Shown here: positions 1 through 11,480 of the stretch, one piece after another
Layout: each line of letters begins with the position of its first letter
Numbering within the stretch: position 1 is the stretch's first letter
Source of the DNA: Perkinsus chesapeaki
Taxonomy: Eukaryota > Perkinsozoa > Perkinsida > Perkinsidae
Length of the DNA stretch: 57,859 nt
Reading direction: 5' to 3'
Assembly: GCA_013115145.1 (NCBI GenBank)
Contig: JAAPAO010000174.1
Location: 1 to 57,859, forward strand
Notes under the pieces: generated by a model
Databases searched by the model: none
The model's input: only the letters and a program-made list of their open reading frames with translations
Told to the model about the DNA's origin: nothing
Made by a program: the position numbers and the translations under genes

Positions 1-425
1 TCGTTCAGAGGACTGGGTAACCAGAGAATTGTTACATATAGGCAACCAGAAGAGTGGGAACGAGACGCATGAGCTCGGCAAAGCACTTGCTTGGCAAAAG
101 CGGGCCGAAGGCCCGCGTTTTTACTATAAAACAAGTCCCCTATGGGCTTGCACACGTTCGGACCGGAATGCGCACAGGTTGGGACCGGTGGGCTAGTTCG
201 AGGCAGATGAGACCAACGATTATAAGTATGTAAGTATTTCCGGATACTACATACATTACCCATTTACAAGGACGTTTTAACACATTAAAACGTTGGCTCG
301 CAGCTGTCACAATAATGTGGTGGTACAGTAGTAAGCTTAGTATCTGCGTAAAATAAGCCGGTTAGTTGAATGCCCCACTGGGTATTAACTGTACTCAACA
401 CTAGTGTGGTAAAAACTGGCCTAAA
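1..425. other. 3' flank of VPS15, no gene seen
   Basis: No convincing coding frame is visible. The notable element is a GC-rich hairpin followed by a T run, listed separately. Confidence 0.6.
96..124. repeat. GC hairpin followed by T run
   Basis: A perfect 7-bp stem (GCGGGCC / GGCCCGC) with loop GAA is flanked by AAAA on the left and a T run on the right. The shape resembles a bacterial intrinsic terminator, but the surroundings are eukaryotic. A Pol III-type T-run terminator or a small mobile hairpin are alternatives. It lies about 300 bases past the VPS15 stop codon. Confidence 0.6.
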
Positions 426-3400
426 TTAGCGCCACATTTTAATCAAACCATCTCTACCAGCAGTAACAAGAACATCTGACTGCGAAGAGAATACGCACAT
501 ATCGAGTACAGCATCTCTGTGACCATCATTGACCCTCATTTCGCCGCCACCACCACCCTCATCACTTGCATGTTGCTCGGTCGACCGTGGAGGGCTGTTC
601 ATGACTTGAACCCCACCAAGCTGTATTGGAGGACTTGGTGGCTCACTCGAGAAGGGTATGGCATAACCCGCACCTTGAGGCTGCCAGTATCGTACTACTG
701 CATCGTTGCCTGTGGTTAGGAGAGTCCACGGCCCGCCGCGAGAGGCGGAGATCTCTAACATCGAGCGCACCGTTAAACTGTTCGGATCTGCTCCTTCCTT
801 GATTCGCTGCGTCAAGACGTCTGCGCCGACGACAAAGTTCTGACGAGGTTGGTGGGTCACTTCGGTGAGCACCGGCAAGCTGATAGGCTCCTGAGGCCGA
901 GTTGAGTGCAACAGCTTTGTCGGGCGTATGTCGCCATCAGCCGCATTCACGAAGTCATACAGTGCCACCATGCCGCGGGTGCCCTCGGCGATCCAGAAGG
1001 ACTTGTTGCCGTCCTGGAGGGAGTTGCACATCATAGTGACAGGGAGGATCCCTGCCCCTGCACCATCCTGGTGCAGCTTGTACGTCCGAGAATGATACGA
1101 CAGGTAGCGAACGTCGAAAAGGCGGACGAAACCCGAGCGTGTCCCCAGCACTGTTGTCCGACCATCGGAGGAGCAGAGAATGCTGGTGGGGACGCCTACA
1201 GGTCTCGCCGGATCTATCACACTGAAGACGCATCGACCTGCTCTGATGTCGAAAGCAAAGACGCTGCCGTGCTGATTGGCGGCAAGGACAATATTCTCAA
1301 CGTCGGTATCCAGGCTTTCTACGGCCGCTATGCCGCCGCTCTCTGTTAGCGAGGACGATACTGTTCGCGGACGTGGTACCCTCAGTGTTACTACGGGATC
1401 GTTACCTGAGCAAGAAAAACGTCAAAGCCATGTAACATGCTTATCATTGGTACCTAGAGAGTCCATCCTGTATACGTAAAGCGCAGGGGTGGCCCCTCCC
1501 ACAGCAACGGATTTACAGTTCCGTAGGGCCTTCATTGGGAAGTTATAATGGAAAAGGGAGGCCTTCTCCAACTCCTCATCTGGCAGACTCACCACCTTAC
1601 TGCTAGTCGGGGCAATGTCCTCCTCGAGGATGTGGCCCCGCCAGGCCCTCAGCTACAGAGGATGACTCACTATCCATCAAACACGCTCGGCTTACCTGAC
1701 CATTGCCCCCCATTGCAAATATGAGCCGACCATCATCACTGGCATCTACCGCGACAACCTAACAACAACAGCTCAGGGAAAAGTATCCAGGAAAGAACCC
1801 AACCGATTCTCTCCCCTCCAGTAGGGATGCCGGAAGCATTGTCTACCTTAGTAATGGGAAAGCCTTTACATTCACTATGCCGTTGGTCGAGGGCGTTGAC
1901 GTGAGACTTACTGGCGCGGTGTGCGCGGCTCCTCCCCTGGCGCTCATAGGGTGGTAGCTCGACCGCTGTTGCAGCTGGCTGTCTCCTCCTAAATCGTACT
2001 CGAAGTCATATATGGTACCAATCAAGAAGCCTCCAGGTCGCCAAGTTGACGGGGTGGCCAAAGAGTATCTACTAAGGGCAGGAGATGGATTACGATGGCT
2101 ACTGTCCCTTACCCAGACGAGTCATTAGATTCGGCATGTTCGGTTTCCCCAACTGGTGTGGAGGCAGATTGCAAAGACCCCACCGAGATAGACGAGCCAC
2201 TGCTGGTGCCTGGTCAATGGCTTTAACACACGACAGTCTAGTTCGCCTACTATTGCTGCGGTTACCGCCGCCAAGGCCCACCGATGAGGCCACGTTGTCC
2301 CCAGACGGGTGTGTCAATTCTGTCAGAGAGGGTGGATCGACTCCGGCACGGCAATGGAGGTGGAGTCTCTGAGTATACCATAACATTTTCATCACATGGT
2401 TACGTGGTTACCTGGGCCCGCACCCTCCTGTGGCCGTACATGCCGTAAGTGTCAGCGTCATTACCGAGTACCCCACGGATCTCGTTGACAATCTGAAGCT
2501 TACGCTTGCTCACATAAAGTGTCTCTTGCGAGCCATCTAAGCGGTTGAGAGTTCCCAGGGCTGGTCGAGGCGGCGGCAATAGGAGGTGCCGCGCCCGCCA
2601 GTCCTTTTGGAGCCGGTTCACGTCGCCCTCGAAGGCCAGAGGTGCATCTGCTTCGGCTATTAAGTAATAAGGATAGATGGCCTGCACATTTGGATTAGAT
2701 ATGGGCACCCTGATGATCTGGATAGGGCCAGAGGTGCTGACTGGTGCTGGCTCCCCAAAACCGCCGCCATGCCCTGCAGCTCCGGCACGGTAGAATTTCT
2801 TGGCGAGTTCAACTCTGGCGGCTTCGACCTCATTCCTAGCGCTGCCACCTTCAGCTTGATCGCCGAGGACAAGCTCGTATGGTACCGGGCATAGGCCTTC
2901 AAGATCTCCAAAACACCGCCAACCTTTGGGGAGGTAGGGGGCGTTCTTCAGGTCATTAAAGGACCGTCGGCGTAAGTAGATGTACCTATCGAGCGAAAGA
3001 GGCTGATTACAGCACGGCGCCAAGCCTACGGCGGCTTACTGGAGGGCATCTCCAATGTGCTCTCGAATAGTTCCACATAGGAGCTTCTTAGCGGCTGAGT
3101 GAATGTACGCATTGGGGTGGCAAAGGTACGGCACAGCAGACTCGGCGAATCTCATAACAGACTCTCGGTGTACTGAGTTTGGGCCTGCCAAGGAGGATGT
3201 GGTGCATCAAGCATGCCGCGTGTTACCGTCATCGACCGCTGGTCTCTTATAGTCCTCTAATAGGCTCGTAGCGCCATGCAATGCACTGAGGGTTAGCCTA
3301 TCATCACCGAGGTCCTTGGATAGTGTTTGAGTATAGTATCTAATGTAAGAAAGGAATAATGGAGAGCCTTCCATACAGCCAGCCAGCTGGTAGCGAAGGC

Positions 3401-6400
3401 TCGAGTCGGACATTAGCGAACGCCAGTCGGCCCCAGTCGGATACGTAGATGACAAAAACGATGCCACAAAACATCGACGGGCGTAAAGACTGTGGACCAC
3501 TAGCAGCGAGTTTGGTAACTAATAGTAATTGACAGGCGAAAACTTACGGTAGAAGTGCGACATCCGCGACGAAGGCACCGAGCACAGATGCGCATTCTGG
3601 CGCCAAGCGGCAGAACGCCACTCGAACTTGTGGGCTTGGGTCGTTGAGAAAGCACATGAGGTACGGGAAGGTTAGGCCTCTGTCAGGGGTGCTCCTCCCG
3701 GGGGCCTCTACACCTTGACCAGGGGTGGGGCTCTCCGAATCCGGGCTCCGGGCGGTCACCGGCGGAACAGTCAGGGATGTCACATTTGGCCCTGAGAGAG
3801 TGACTATTCTTCACCACACTCCACGGCGTGAGCGTTCCATTGCCTTGGGTCGAGCCGCCGCTGCCGGGCATAGACTCTGGTGTTTGGGAGCACGGTGGCA
3901 ATAACGACGCGAACTTGGGCAGCGCCTGACACTCGCTGATGATGCTGCTCACAGACGGCTAGTCCTTTACTTCTAGCACTGCGAGTTTCACCGCCTCAGC
4001 TGCCCTAGGGGGAAGCTGGGCGGGGTCCGGACTAAGGCCCCCGGCTGAGGTAGACGACACCACTCGACCTGAGCGATCGGAAGGTGTACATGCAGAGAAC
4101 CGAGGATGCCACCGCCCACCGCTTGGAGTCCTCGCTGAGAAGTTGGTGCCTGGAGGGGCTCTCTGGAATACTTGTTGCAGATAGGTGGCAACGAAGTTAC
4201 GCATAGCGGCCTTTATGGCAGGCAAACTGGTGGCCGAGTTGCCAGACTGAATACATCGCTCTTCACCGAGATAGTCGTTTCCAGCGTACCGGTGATGCCA
4301 TTTCGCCAATGGTAACGGAAAGTTGAGCAAGCCTCACAGCAGCATGGGCAGAGTAGGCCAGGAGGTTAGCGTCTGATCTAGTAGCAATAAGAGACAGCAG
4401 AACTGGCCAAAGGTAGTCGACGAAAAGGGTGTAAACAGCCCCTGAGAAAGCGGGATGATAATGAAGAAGGCAGATCATCTACCTGTATCAGCCACTCCTC
4501 CAAGCTGACCAGATGCATATAGGGATTCATCTGAGGCATCAGCAGTATAAGGGACACATTCCATGGCAGCCACCAGCGATCGGAGGGCCTGACAAAAATC
4601 ATCTACGGTAGAGGGTGCCACAGAAACCCCTGCCTGGGCTCGACACTCGGCTGTGGGCTCCGTGCTGAGTGCGGCGTGACAATGCGGAACTGCCAGCTCC
4701 AACAATGCATGGCGGCTGCAAAAGGGCGCTAATGTACCTCAAACGCGGGTGCTGTATAAGGACCAAAGGGTGGGAGAAGTAGCTCACCAAGCATCATAAG
4801 GGATACCTGTCGTGTCCTCGGATGGCTACCTGCATGCCCAGCCGACGTGATGATACCTGATAGCATTATCGAGGCAGCCAGAGGGGAAGTCAATTACTGA
4901 TGAGAATGGACAGAATATCTCGATCGCCACCGCTGCCATCGGAGCCCTCAACCTCTACTTCGGGGACAATGGGGTCTTTAGGGAAAAGGGTAAGCATTAA
5001 TTCTGACATATTGCCGGATAGATGCTCCTCCCAATCAGCCTCGACCTGGCATGATAATGACCCCGACGGTGGTATCCATCAGCTCACCTTTCCTCCCTGG
5101 CAATGGGCCTCCGCACTCCTCCTCCACAACGATAGCAGCATGCCGTAGAAAGCTTTACAGCAGGATGGTCGCAATGTGGGATGAGGGAACTTCTTGCCGT
5201 CATCCAGCCCTCCACAGGCTAGCGGATCGTAGTGAGCTGGAGGGGAGCAGCAGATGTACAGCCACCGAGGCTTGGCGAAGAGTCTTACGCGTTGCCGTCT
5301 GATCGCCGTTTACTGCCTCTGGACGCTGCACATACTCCTGTTGGTTCTGGAAGAAGCTCATCTGCTGCGTCTGTGAGCTCTCGTATACCTACACGGCTTT
5401 GATGAGGAGATATGACCAGGAGGGATGGGGGCTTACAGCACTGAGAGTATTGGTATCGATATCCGGGCAGCCATCAGACACTAGACTAGTCACTGCTGAC
5501 AGAATTTCCTTGTAACTCGGAGCAGTGACGGTAAGGTAGTGCATCCTACGGAGGCATTGCAGAAGTAGATCTCGAGGGACCTAGCAGCTAAGGGTTCAGG
5601 AAGGAGTTGATTGAGCTTTTTACTAGCATGAGAATGAGGTAGGGCAGGTTATGAGCGATAAGGTCTATTCGCATGTCGGCGGCCATGTAGATAGGATTCG
5701 ACTGCATAACCATATCTGATGGAATAGAAGTGTACGAAGCGTACGTGGTTAAACTAGATGTACTCAGAGTCAGCAGACCCTCTCCGAATGCAACAGGGAA
5801 GAGAGGCTCGTTACTGCCGTCTCCTTGGTCTGCACGGGAGAACGACATCGCCAATAGGGACGCCGGTAATGGCCGAGATGCTGGATCGAGTGATATCAAT
5901 GAGGTGATGAGCTTGCGGATACGCGGATTCTGTACGAGAACTGCGGAGAGGCCAGCTTGTGGGCTGCCTACATGAACATGTTGTGTCGCTTGAGCCACGT
6001 GCGACTCGGATTCCTTATCTGGCCTACCACCGCCACGAACCAGAGAGTGCCTGGGTACAGAAAAGGCAGGAATAGAACACCGCCAACAGGAGTCACTTTA
6101 CATTCGAAGAGCATCGGGGAGATCAAAGATAGTATGTGAATGATCTGCACTGAATATCTCGGCAGCGCAGCATCCGAGGCTGAAGGAGTCGTACCGCTGC
6201 TGAACTGGGGAAAATACCTGCGAGGTTAGGTATTCAGAGAAAATATGGCAAAGGGGACACGACCCTACCGGTCTGCCAGTTACGATCCCCAATCCACCAC
6301 TGCTGTCCGCATCGGAGCGGAACCTCTCGGGGGCGATATAACAGCGATTTCGGGAAAGATACTGAACACACATTGGGCATGGACGGGGAGCTACTAATAT

Positions 6401-7844
6401 TTCGGTACCCCTCTTTGAGACACCTCTCGATCAAGTCCAGGGAGATCTCCGCCTGGTGGAGCGATGCCAGTGGCAGTAGCAAAAAATAATGAAAACACTG
6501 CGCTGGCCTCCTCTCCTGCAGGCAGAGTATCCGGCTTCAACACGCCGAAGGAACCAAGGTCGCCAAGCATCACCTTAAAAATGAAGAGAGTCGTCCATGA
6601 AACATGGATAATGATGGTGGCGTACTTGTTCGCTGCCACCGACGACAAAGACATTCTCAGTTTTCAAGTCGCCATGAACTCTGCCAAGAGCATGTAGCTG
6701 AGCTAATGCACAGACCAACTGATACCTGACAGGGGAGAAGGTTATTGGACGTACACGATTCGCAAGGGTAGTGGCTATGACCGATGATGAAAACAGTGGC
6801 GTCACGAGATTCACAGGGGGACTAGCTCAAATGGTAGAGCGCTCGCTTAGCAAGCGAGAGGCACCGGGATCGATGCCCGGGTTCTCCATTTTTCCTCTCC
6901 AGAAGTCTCACGCATTCGAAGTCTCATCCAATGTAATGTAAGCATTCCGCAAACTGCTAGTATATTTCCAGCTCCCAGTTTGTCAGCCTTCTGCAGCTAA
7001 GTCCTGGCGATCAACTTACAAGATCCACAGTTTCAGCGTTTCTGTTAAAGTCGGTTGAGTGTACAGCCTATCAGTCAATGTCCGCTGCATGTACCTGTTC
7101 CAACACACATAGGCACTGACGCCTTTGACACTCTACTCGTTCTTACTGTCTAACCAATACAGCGCTAGCATCAGAGACTAAGACGTTCGAGTAGGGCAGC
7201 AAGTTCGGATACAGCACTGCTCGTGCCGCGTAATCATTCCGCAGATTAATCTAGGCAAGCATAATCACGCCAGGGACCGTCCGTCGAGCAACGAGCTCAC
7301 TAATGATATCCTTATCGGCTCTAGAAACTGCGTGGTGATAGACTCCCCTGCTCCATGAGGTCTCGGAGGCGTGGATGCGCGCCCACTCTAATGGAGAGCG
7401 TCGGGTCTCGCCTAGATGTAGGAGCGGAGCTTTTGTTCCCTACTACTTTCGCAAGATCCCCATCACTCCCAAACGCCCGCTTTAATCCGCCACTAGGTGG
7501 GCTGGCAGCACGACTGAGATCCTCAGTGGCCGGTGGCTGTTGCTGTTGCTGTACAAGTGCTGGTACAAACAGCTTTCCAACAAACTCTACCGCTGGTGTG
7601 ATGGGCGACCCGAAAAGGAATACCTATTCAGCGCCAGCTGTCACACAGCGAGGAACCGGACGGTGTGAGAAGGTTCGTATGGTGCCCTTAATACTACCTT
7701 GAATAGCTTATACGAGGCTATATGGCATTTCCTCTCCTGCGATATCTCCGGGTAATCATTGAGATAGGAATCGACCTGTGATAGCTTCACACTCGAAGCT
7801 GGTTCCACAACGTAGCCTGGATAGCTCGACTGCTGCAGGCCCAT
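426..7844 (-). CDS. VPS15: VPS15 / PIK3R4-like regulatory kinase of the class III PI3-kinase complex, multi-exon
   Basis: Regulatory subunit that anchors and activates VPS34 on endosomal and autophagic membranes. The chosen start at 7844 gives Met-Gly, as in N-myristoylated VPS15. The first exon (YKLFK near its end) leads into the kinase N-lobe, which has a Gln/Ser-rich insertion. A conserved stretch (LPYSNVLV, then RQYMQRTLTDRLYTQPTL) corresponds to the RQY...RISTRPFL segment of known VPS15. The catalytic loop is HGDLKTEN, DFG is replaced by DLGSF, and the APE loop is CYIAPERF. The middle (about 2400-5600) is helical and HEAT-like. The last exon (426-1220) holds WD40 blades ending TAGRDGLIKMWR. 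Introns that fit the protein include 6726-7019, 7251-7277 (27 nt), and one of about 51 nt after DALRM. Middle exon borders are not all resolved. Confidence 0.93.
6816..6888 (+). tRNA. tRNA-Ala (anticodon AGC), nested antisense in a VPS15 intron
   Basis: A complete 73-nt cloverleaf can be drawn: acceptor GGGGGAC pairs with GTTCTCC (two G-U pairs), a D arm with AGCTCAAATGGTAGAGC, the anticodon stem CTCGC/GCGAG around loop TTAGCAA (anticodon AGC), and T stem CCGGG/CCCGG with loop ATCGATG. The discriminator is A and CCA is not encoded. The A and B box regions are intact and a T run follows at once, as for Pol III termination. It lies wholly inside the VPS15 intron 6726-7019 on the opposite strand. 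Confidence 0.95.
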
Positions 7845-7859
7845 GGAGGAATGGGACAC

Positions 7860-9808
7860 AAGTCACACTTGCCCCAGATACGCATTGTCGTCTCCAATCA
7901 TTACCATTAACACTTAACGAACACAACAGTGTTTGCTACAGACGCTTGAAAGTGCTCCTTAATTAACAGCTTGTCCTCCAATTATTATTCAACCATGGTC
8001 AGTGCCGTTTCAAGTTGGGATAAGAGCAGTTGTTGTCACATGGGCCATGACTAACTACCAGTTAGTATGTGGAATTACGATAACTCAATCGAATATATAG
8101 TGTCATACAAATATTCATACAGCGAACTTATACTACCCCCTCGCACTATATTAACACTGAAACCACATAAGTCGTGCGCTGCCTACGCCTACAAAATGCA
8201 AGGACTGTCCGAAATGTTGCAGAACCATCTCAAAATTCCCGCCAATCATCTCCCTGTATAATATGACAACTTGCGACATGACGTGCATGCATCACCACAC
8301 TAATAGATACCCCATCCAACATCGCATGCCGTTGACAATAACCGTTGGAGCGGAACACAGTGAACATCCGGGGGCGGTGAAGAATATGTCCCGCGAGTAT
8401 GTCATTGGTCCCACGATGGTAAGTTAGGAAAGAAGGCTCCACCTTCGCGATCGGTCCGAAACAGTCTGGCGAATGGCTCACTTCCCACCGCTGACAGTGA
8501 TGCGTATCGACGATATCGAGCCAACACTGGTCCCTCGTATATCTCACAGATCCGCTAGCCTTCCTGATCCCTTGGATTAAACCTCCCGTGACAGAACGGA
8601 TTTACCGTATATGTGGGATTTACCCTACAGCGTTGTTGTAGCGACGGCATAATACCAAAGTGCCCATGGCTCTTTGAAGCATCAACAACCTAGGTAACCC
8701 CCTCACCCCCCGCATAGACGATTTGTTGCGATGTCAGAGTAGCGTCGCCATAGGCCACATCCTGCATAAGCACGTAGATGATATAGACACTTCATTGTGC
8801 AGCATATACCGATACTAACTGTTCAAGACTATACAAGTTTAAGATTCCGATTACCACTATACTCGAGCTGCTACTACATATGACTAATACTGCCCTACTA
8901 GGGTGTTCCCCCTTCCCGACCCCGTAGGTATAGTACCTATCAGCCTCATCACACACAAAGCCCTCCACTGTTATAGCCTAAACAAGCCATCTTCGACCAA
9001 GTCAATGCCACAAACACGCCACCGTGGCCGCTTCAAAAGATACAATCAAATAACTCCAGTCAAAGGTTAGCTACGACAGCCTGCCATCAAAGGGAAAGTA
9101 TCGTGTCCTACCGAGTAGTGCTCTGGGCCAGAGCACTGGAGCCTCTGGCATATACACCTTATCCTACCGATCGATCCGTGACCAACACCAGAGGCCTTGC
9201 CAAGACCTCTAACCAAACCGTCAAGCCGGTAAACCAATACCGTCTTGGTTTACCTCAAGTACACCGTACACACTCTCACTATGTGTGGGTTAAGCCATGC
9301 CACCTGTGAAAGTTGCCCTTAGTTAATGTTCGCATTTCAGATCCCACCTAGCAGCAAGGCATTCAGACTTTACATTCGACCAAGCAATGCCCACTGTTTG
9401 GTGTCCATACAAACAGAGATCAAATAATAATTATATAAAGAATATTAATATACTATAAATATTTACTATCGCATTATAAAGGGACACATAACAACAACAT
9501 AAATAGATATACCTAGTCACGACCGAATGATGCATACCTACTACGCCCGAGGATACTCACTTAAATACATCTAGAGGGCGAACTCCACCACGATTACCAT
9601 GCGCTAAACGATTCCAGTCCTTGCGACCCGCAAGTGCTTCAGCAGGACCAGGCAGCCGGAGGAGGATTGCATTAAGGTCTCCACAGCCTCTAGAGATCTT
9701 TAGATTGCTTTGGCGAACGCCAAAGCGACAGCGCAGAATTGAAGACTGGGAATCCCGTCTCACTCGCACCACTTGAACGTCTCCCAAGGCAAAACCCGTC
9801 ATTATTAA
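7860..9808. other. Intergenic region between divergent VPS15 and PKA-R, no confident gene
   Basis: Roughly 2 kb without a supportable gene, becoming AT-rich at 9420-9540. The minus strand at about 8230-8790 gives broken frames with faint resemblance to LTR-retrotransposon pol order (see findings). A perfect palindrome lies at 9118-9136. Real promoters for both flanking genes should lie here, but I cannot point to defined sites. Confidence 0.5.
9118..9136. repeat. 19-nt perfect palindrome
   Basis: GTGCTCTGG and CCAGAGCAC are separated by one G. It sits in the divergent intergenic region. Function unknown. Confidence 0.7.
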
Positions 9809-11299
9809 ATGTCAACTGCAGTCTCTTCTCGACCCGGTGGCTTCTTCACCGTAAGTATCTGACTACTACCCGACCACATCCATATCGCCGTCAGGGATGC
9901 TTCACTGTCTGTAAGCCCTCCCGCAGCCGATACGAACCTGAATCTGATTCCGAGGAGAGTGACAATGATGATGAGCTCGACGAGTTACCGCCAGTAGGAC
10001 TTTAGATGTTGCCTTGACTATCTCGGTTTGTTGCTTAGGACTTCTTCCAGCAAGCCCCCAAAGGGCCTCGAATGTCCGTGTCAGCTGAGGCCTATGGTGT
10101 ATGGAATGTTAGGAAGGTCTTTGAGCCGCCAGTCCACCCTAAGACCGATGAACAGAAAAAACGAATTAAAGAAGTGGAACGGAGACGCTTGCGCGGATTT
10201 GCTGGATTGCTGAGCTACAGGTTCTTTCCAACTCCTTTATGTTCACCTCGCTGGATGGTAAAGATTTGGAGTCAGTTATCATGGCCGCCGAGGAGGTCCT
10301 AATCAACCTCATTTTGTATCTTCTAACTGCGCTCACTCTACTAGGTTGTTATTAATAAAGGCGATCGTATTATCAAGCAAGGTGACGACGGTAACCATTT
10401 GTATATAGTAGAGACCGGCTCGCTTGATTGCTACAAGAAATTCCCAGGTAGCCCAGTGTAGATCTGAAAGCCTTTGTCCACGGTCCCTCTCACAGATGGC
10501 GAGAAAAAGGTGAAGACGTGTGTGCCTGGCGACTGCTTTGGTGAACTATCCCTTCTATACAACACTCCCCGTGCAGCCAGCGTTGAAGCCAGCGAGCCCT
10601 GCACGCTATGGCGTCTAGATCGTGAGACCTTCAACCACATTGTTAAGGTAATTCCGGATCCCAAGCCAAGGCCGTTACCGGTTGACCTTAGGAGTCGGCT
10701 GCTCGGAAGCGCGATCGGTACGAAGCCTTCTTGCGCTCGGTGCCTGTCTTCAACCCTCTGGACGCATACGAGCTCTCACAGGTATGTTAGATGAGGCACA
10801 GGAACTAGAGAAACTAGAAAAAGGGATGGGCTATCAACTCAGGTCGCTGATGCATTGAAGACCGAGTCTTTTAAGAATGGTGACATTATTGTCCAACAGG
10901 TGAGTTACAAGTCGACTGCGAATCAACCTATAGAGTATCTTTAGGGTGACCCTGGAGACCAATTCTATCTCGTTGAAAGCGGTACATGTGAAGCCTTTAA
11001 GAATGGCAAAGAGAAGTCTGTCCGAGAGTAATGGAATATCGCTACTCAACTAACTCCTGAAGATGCAGCATTGTCCTTCAGTTATGCTATCGGTGATTAC
11101 TTCGGTGAGCTCGCCTTACTGCGTAACGCTCCCCGAGCAGCGACTATTAAAGCGACCAGCGATGCGACTTGTCTCGTTATCGAACGGAGAGCATTCAAAC
11201 GGTACGTGGTACGTTACCATTGGATTCCGTATCCATATTCCCAGATTGCTCGGGTCTCTTGAGGACCTCATGGCCCGCGAGTCTAAGCTATACAAGTGA
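9809..11299 (+). CDS. cAMP-dependent protein kinase regulatory subunit (PKA-R), about nine exons
   Basis: Binds and inhibits the PKA catalytic subunit until cyclic nucleotide binds. Start ATG 9809 gives [14 protein letters not shown], then intron 9851-9894, an acidic linker ([17 protein letters not shown]), and the inhibitor site [12 protein letters not shown] near 10065. The first cyclic-nucleotide domain includes [18 protein letters not shown] and [18 protein letters not shown]. The second includes NGDIIVQQ, then [13 protein letters not shown] and [18 protein letters not shown]. Both carry the Glu and Arg that hold the cAMP ribose and phosphate. The C terminus is [13 protein letters not shown]. 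The N terminus before the inhibitor site is short (about 60 residues) and shows no RI/RII dimerisation-docking helices, as in apicomplexan forms, so the protein may be monomeric. PKA rather than PKG because no kinase domain follows. Confidence 0.93.
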
Positions 11300-11480
11300 C
11301 CATTTCCCCAGTTGTGTTATTTACGGTGTCCCTCAATACTGACACTGTGTTTAGTTGACTATAAAGTGCATAACTCAACAGATCTCTAATCAAGCTCAAA
11401 GCCTCGAAGGAAACACGTCACCAGAGCTCCAGCATTCTCCACTTTCCCAGCCAGCTTGAAGGGTTACACGCTGGGGGTAT

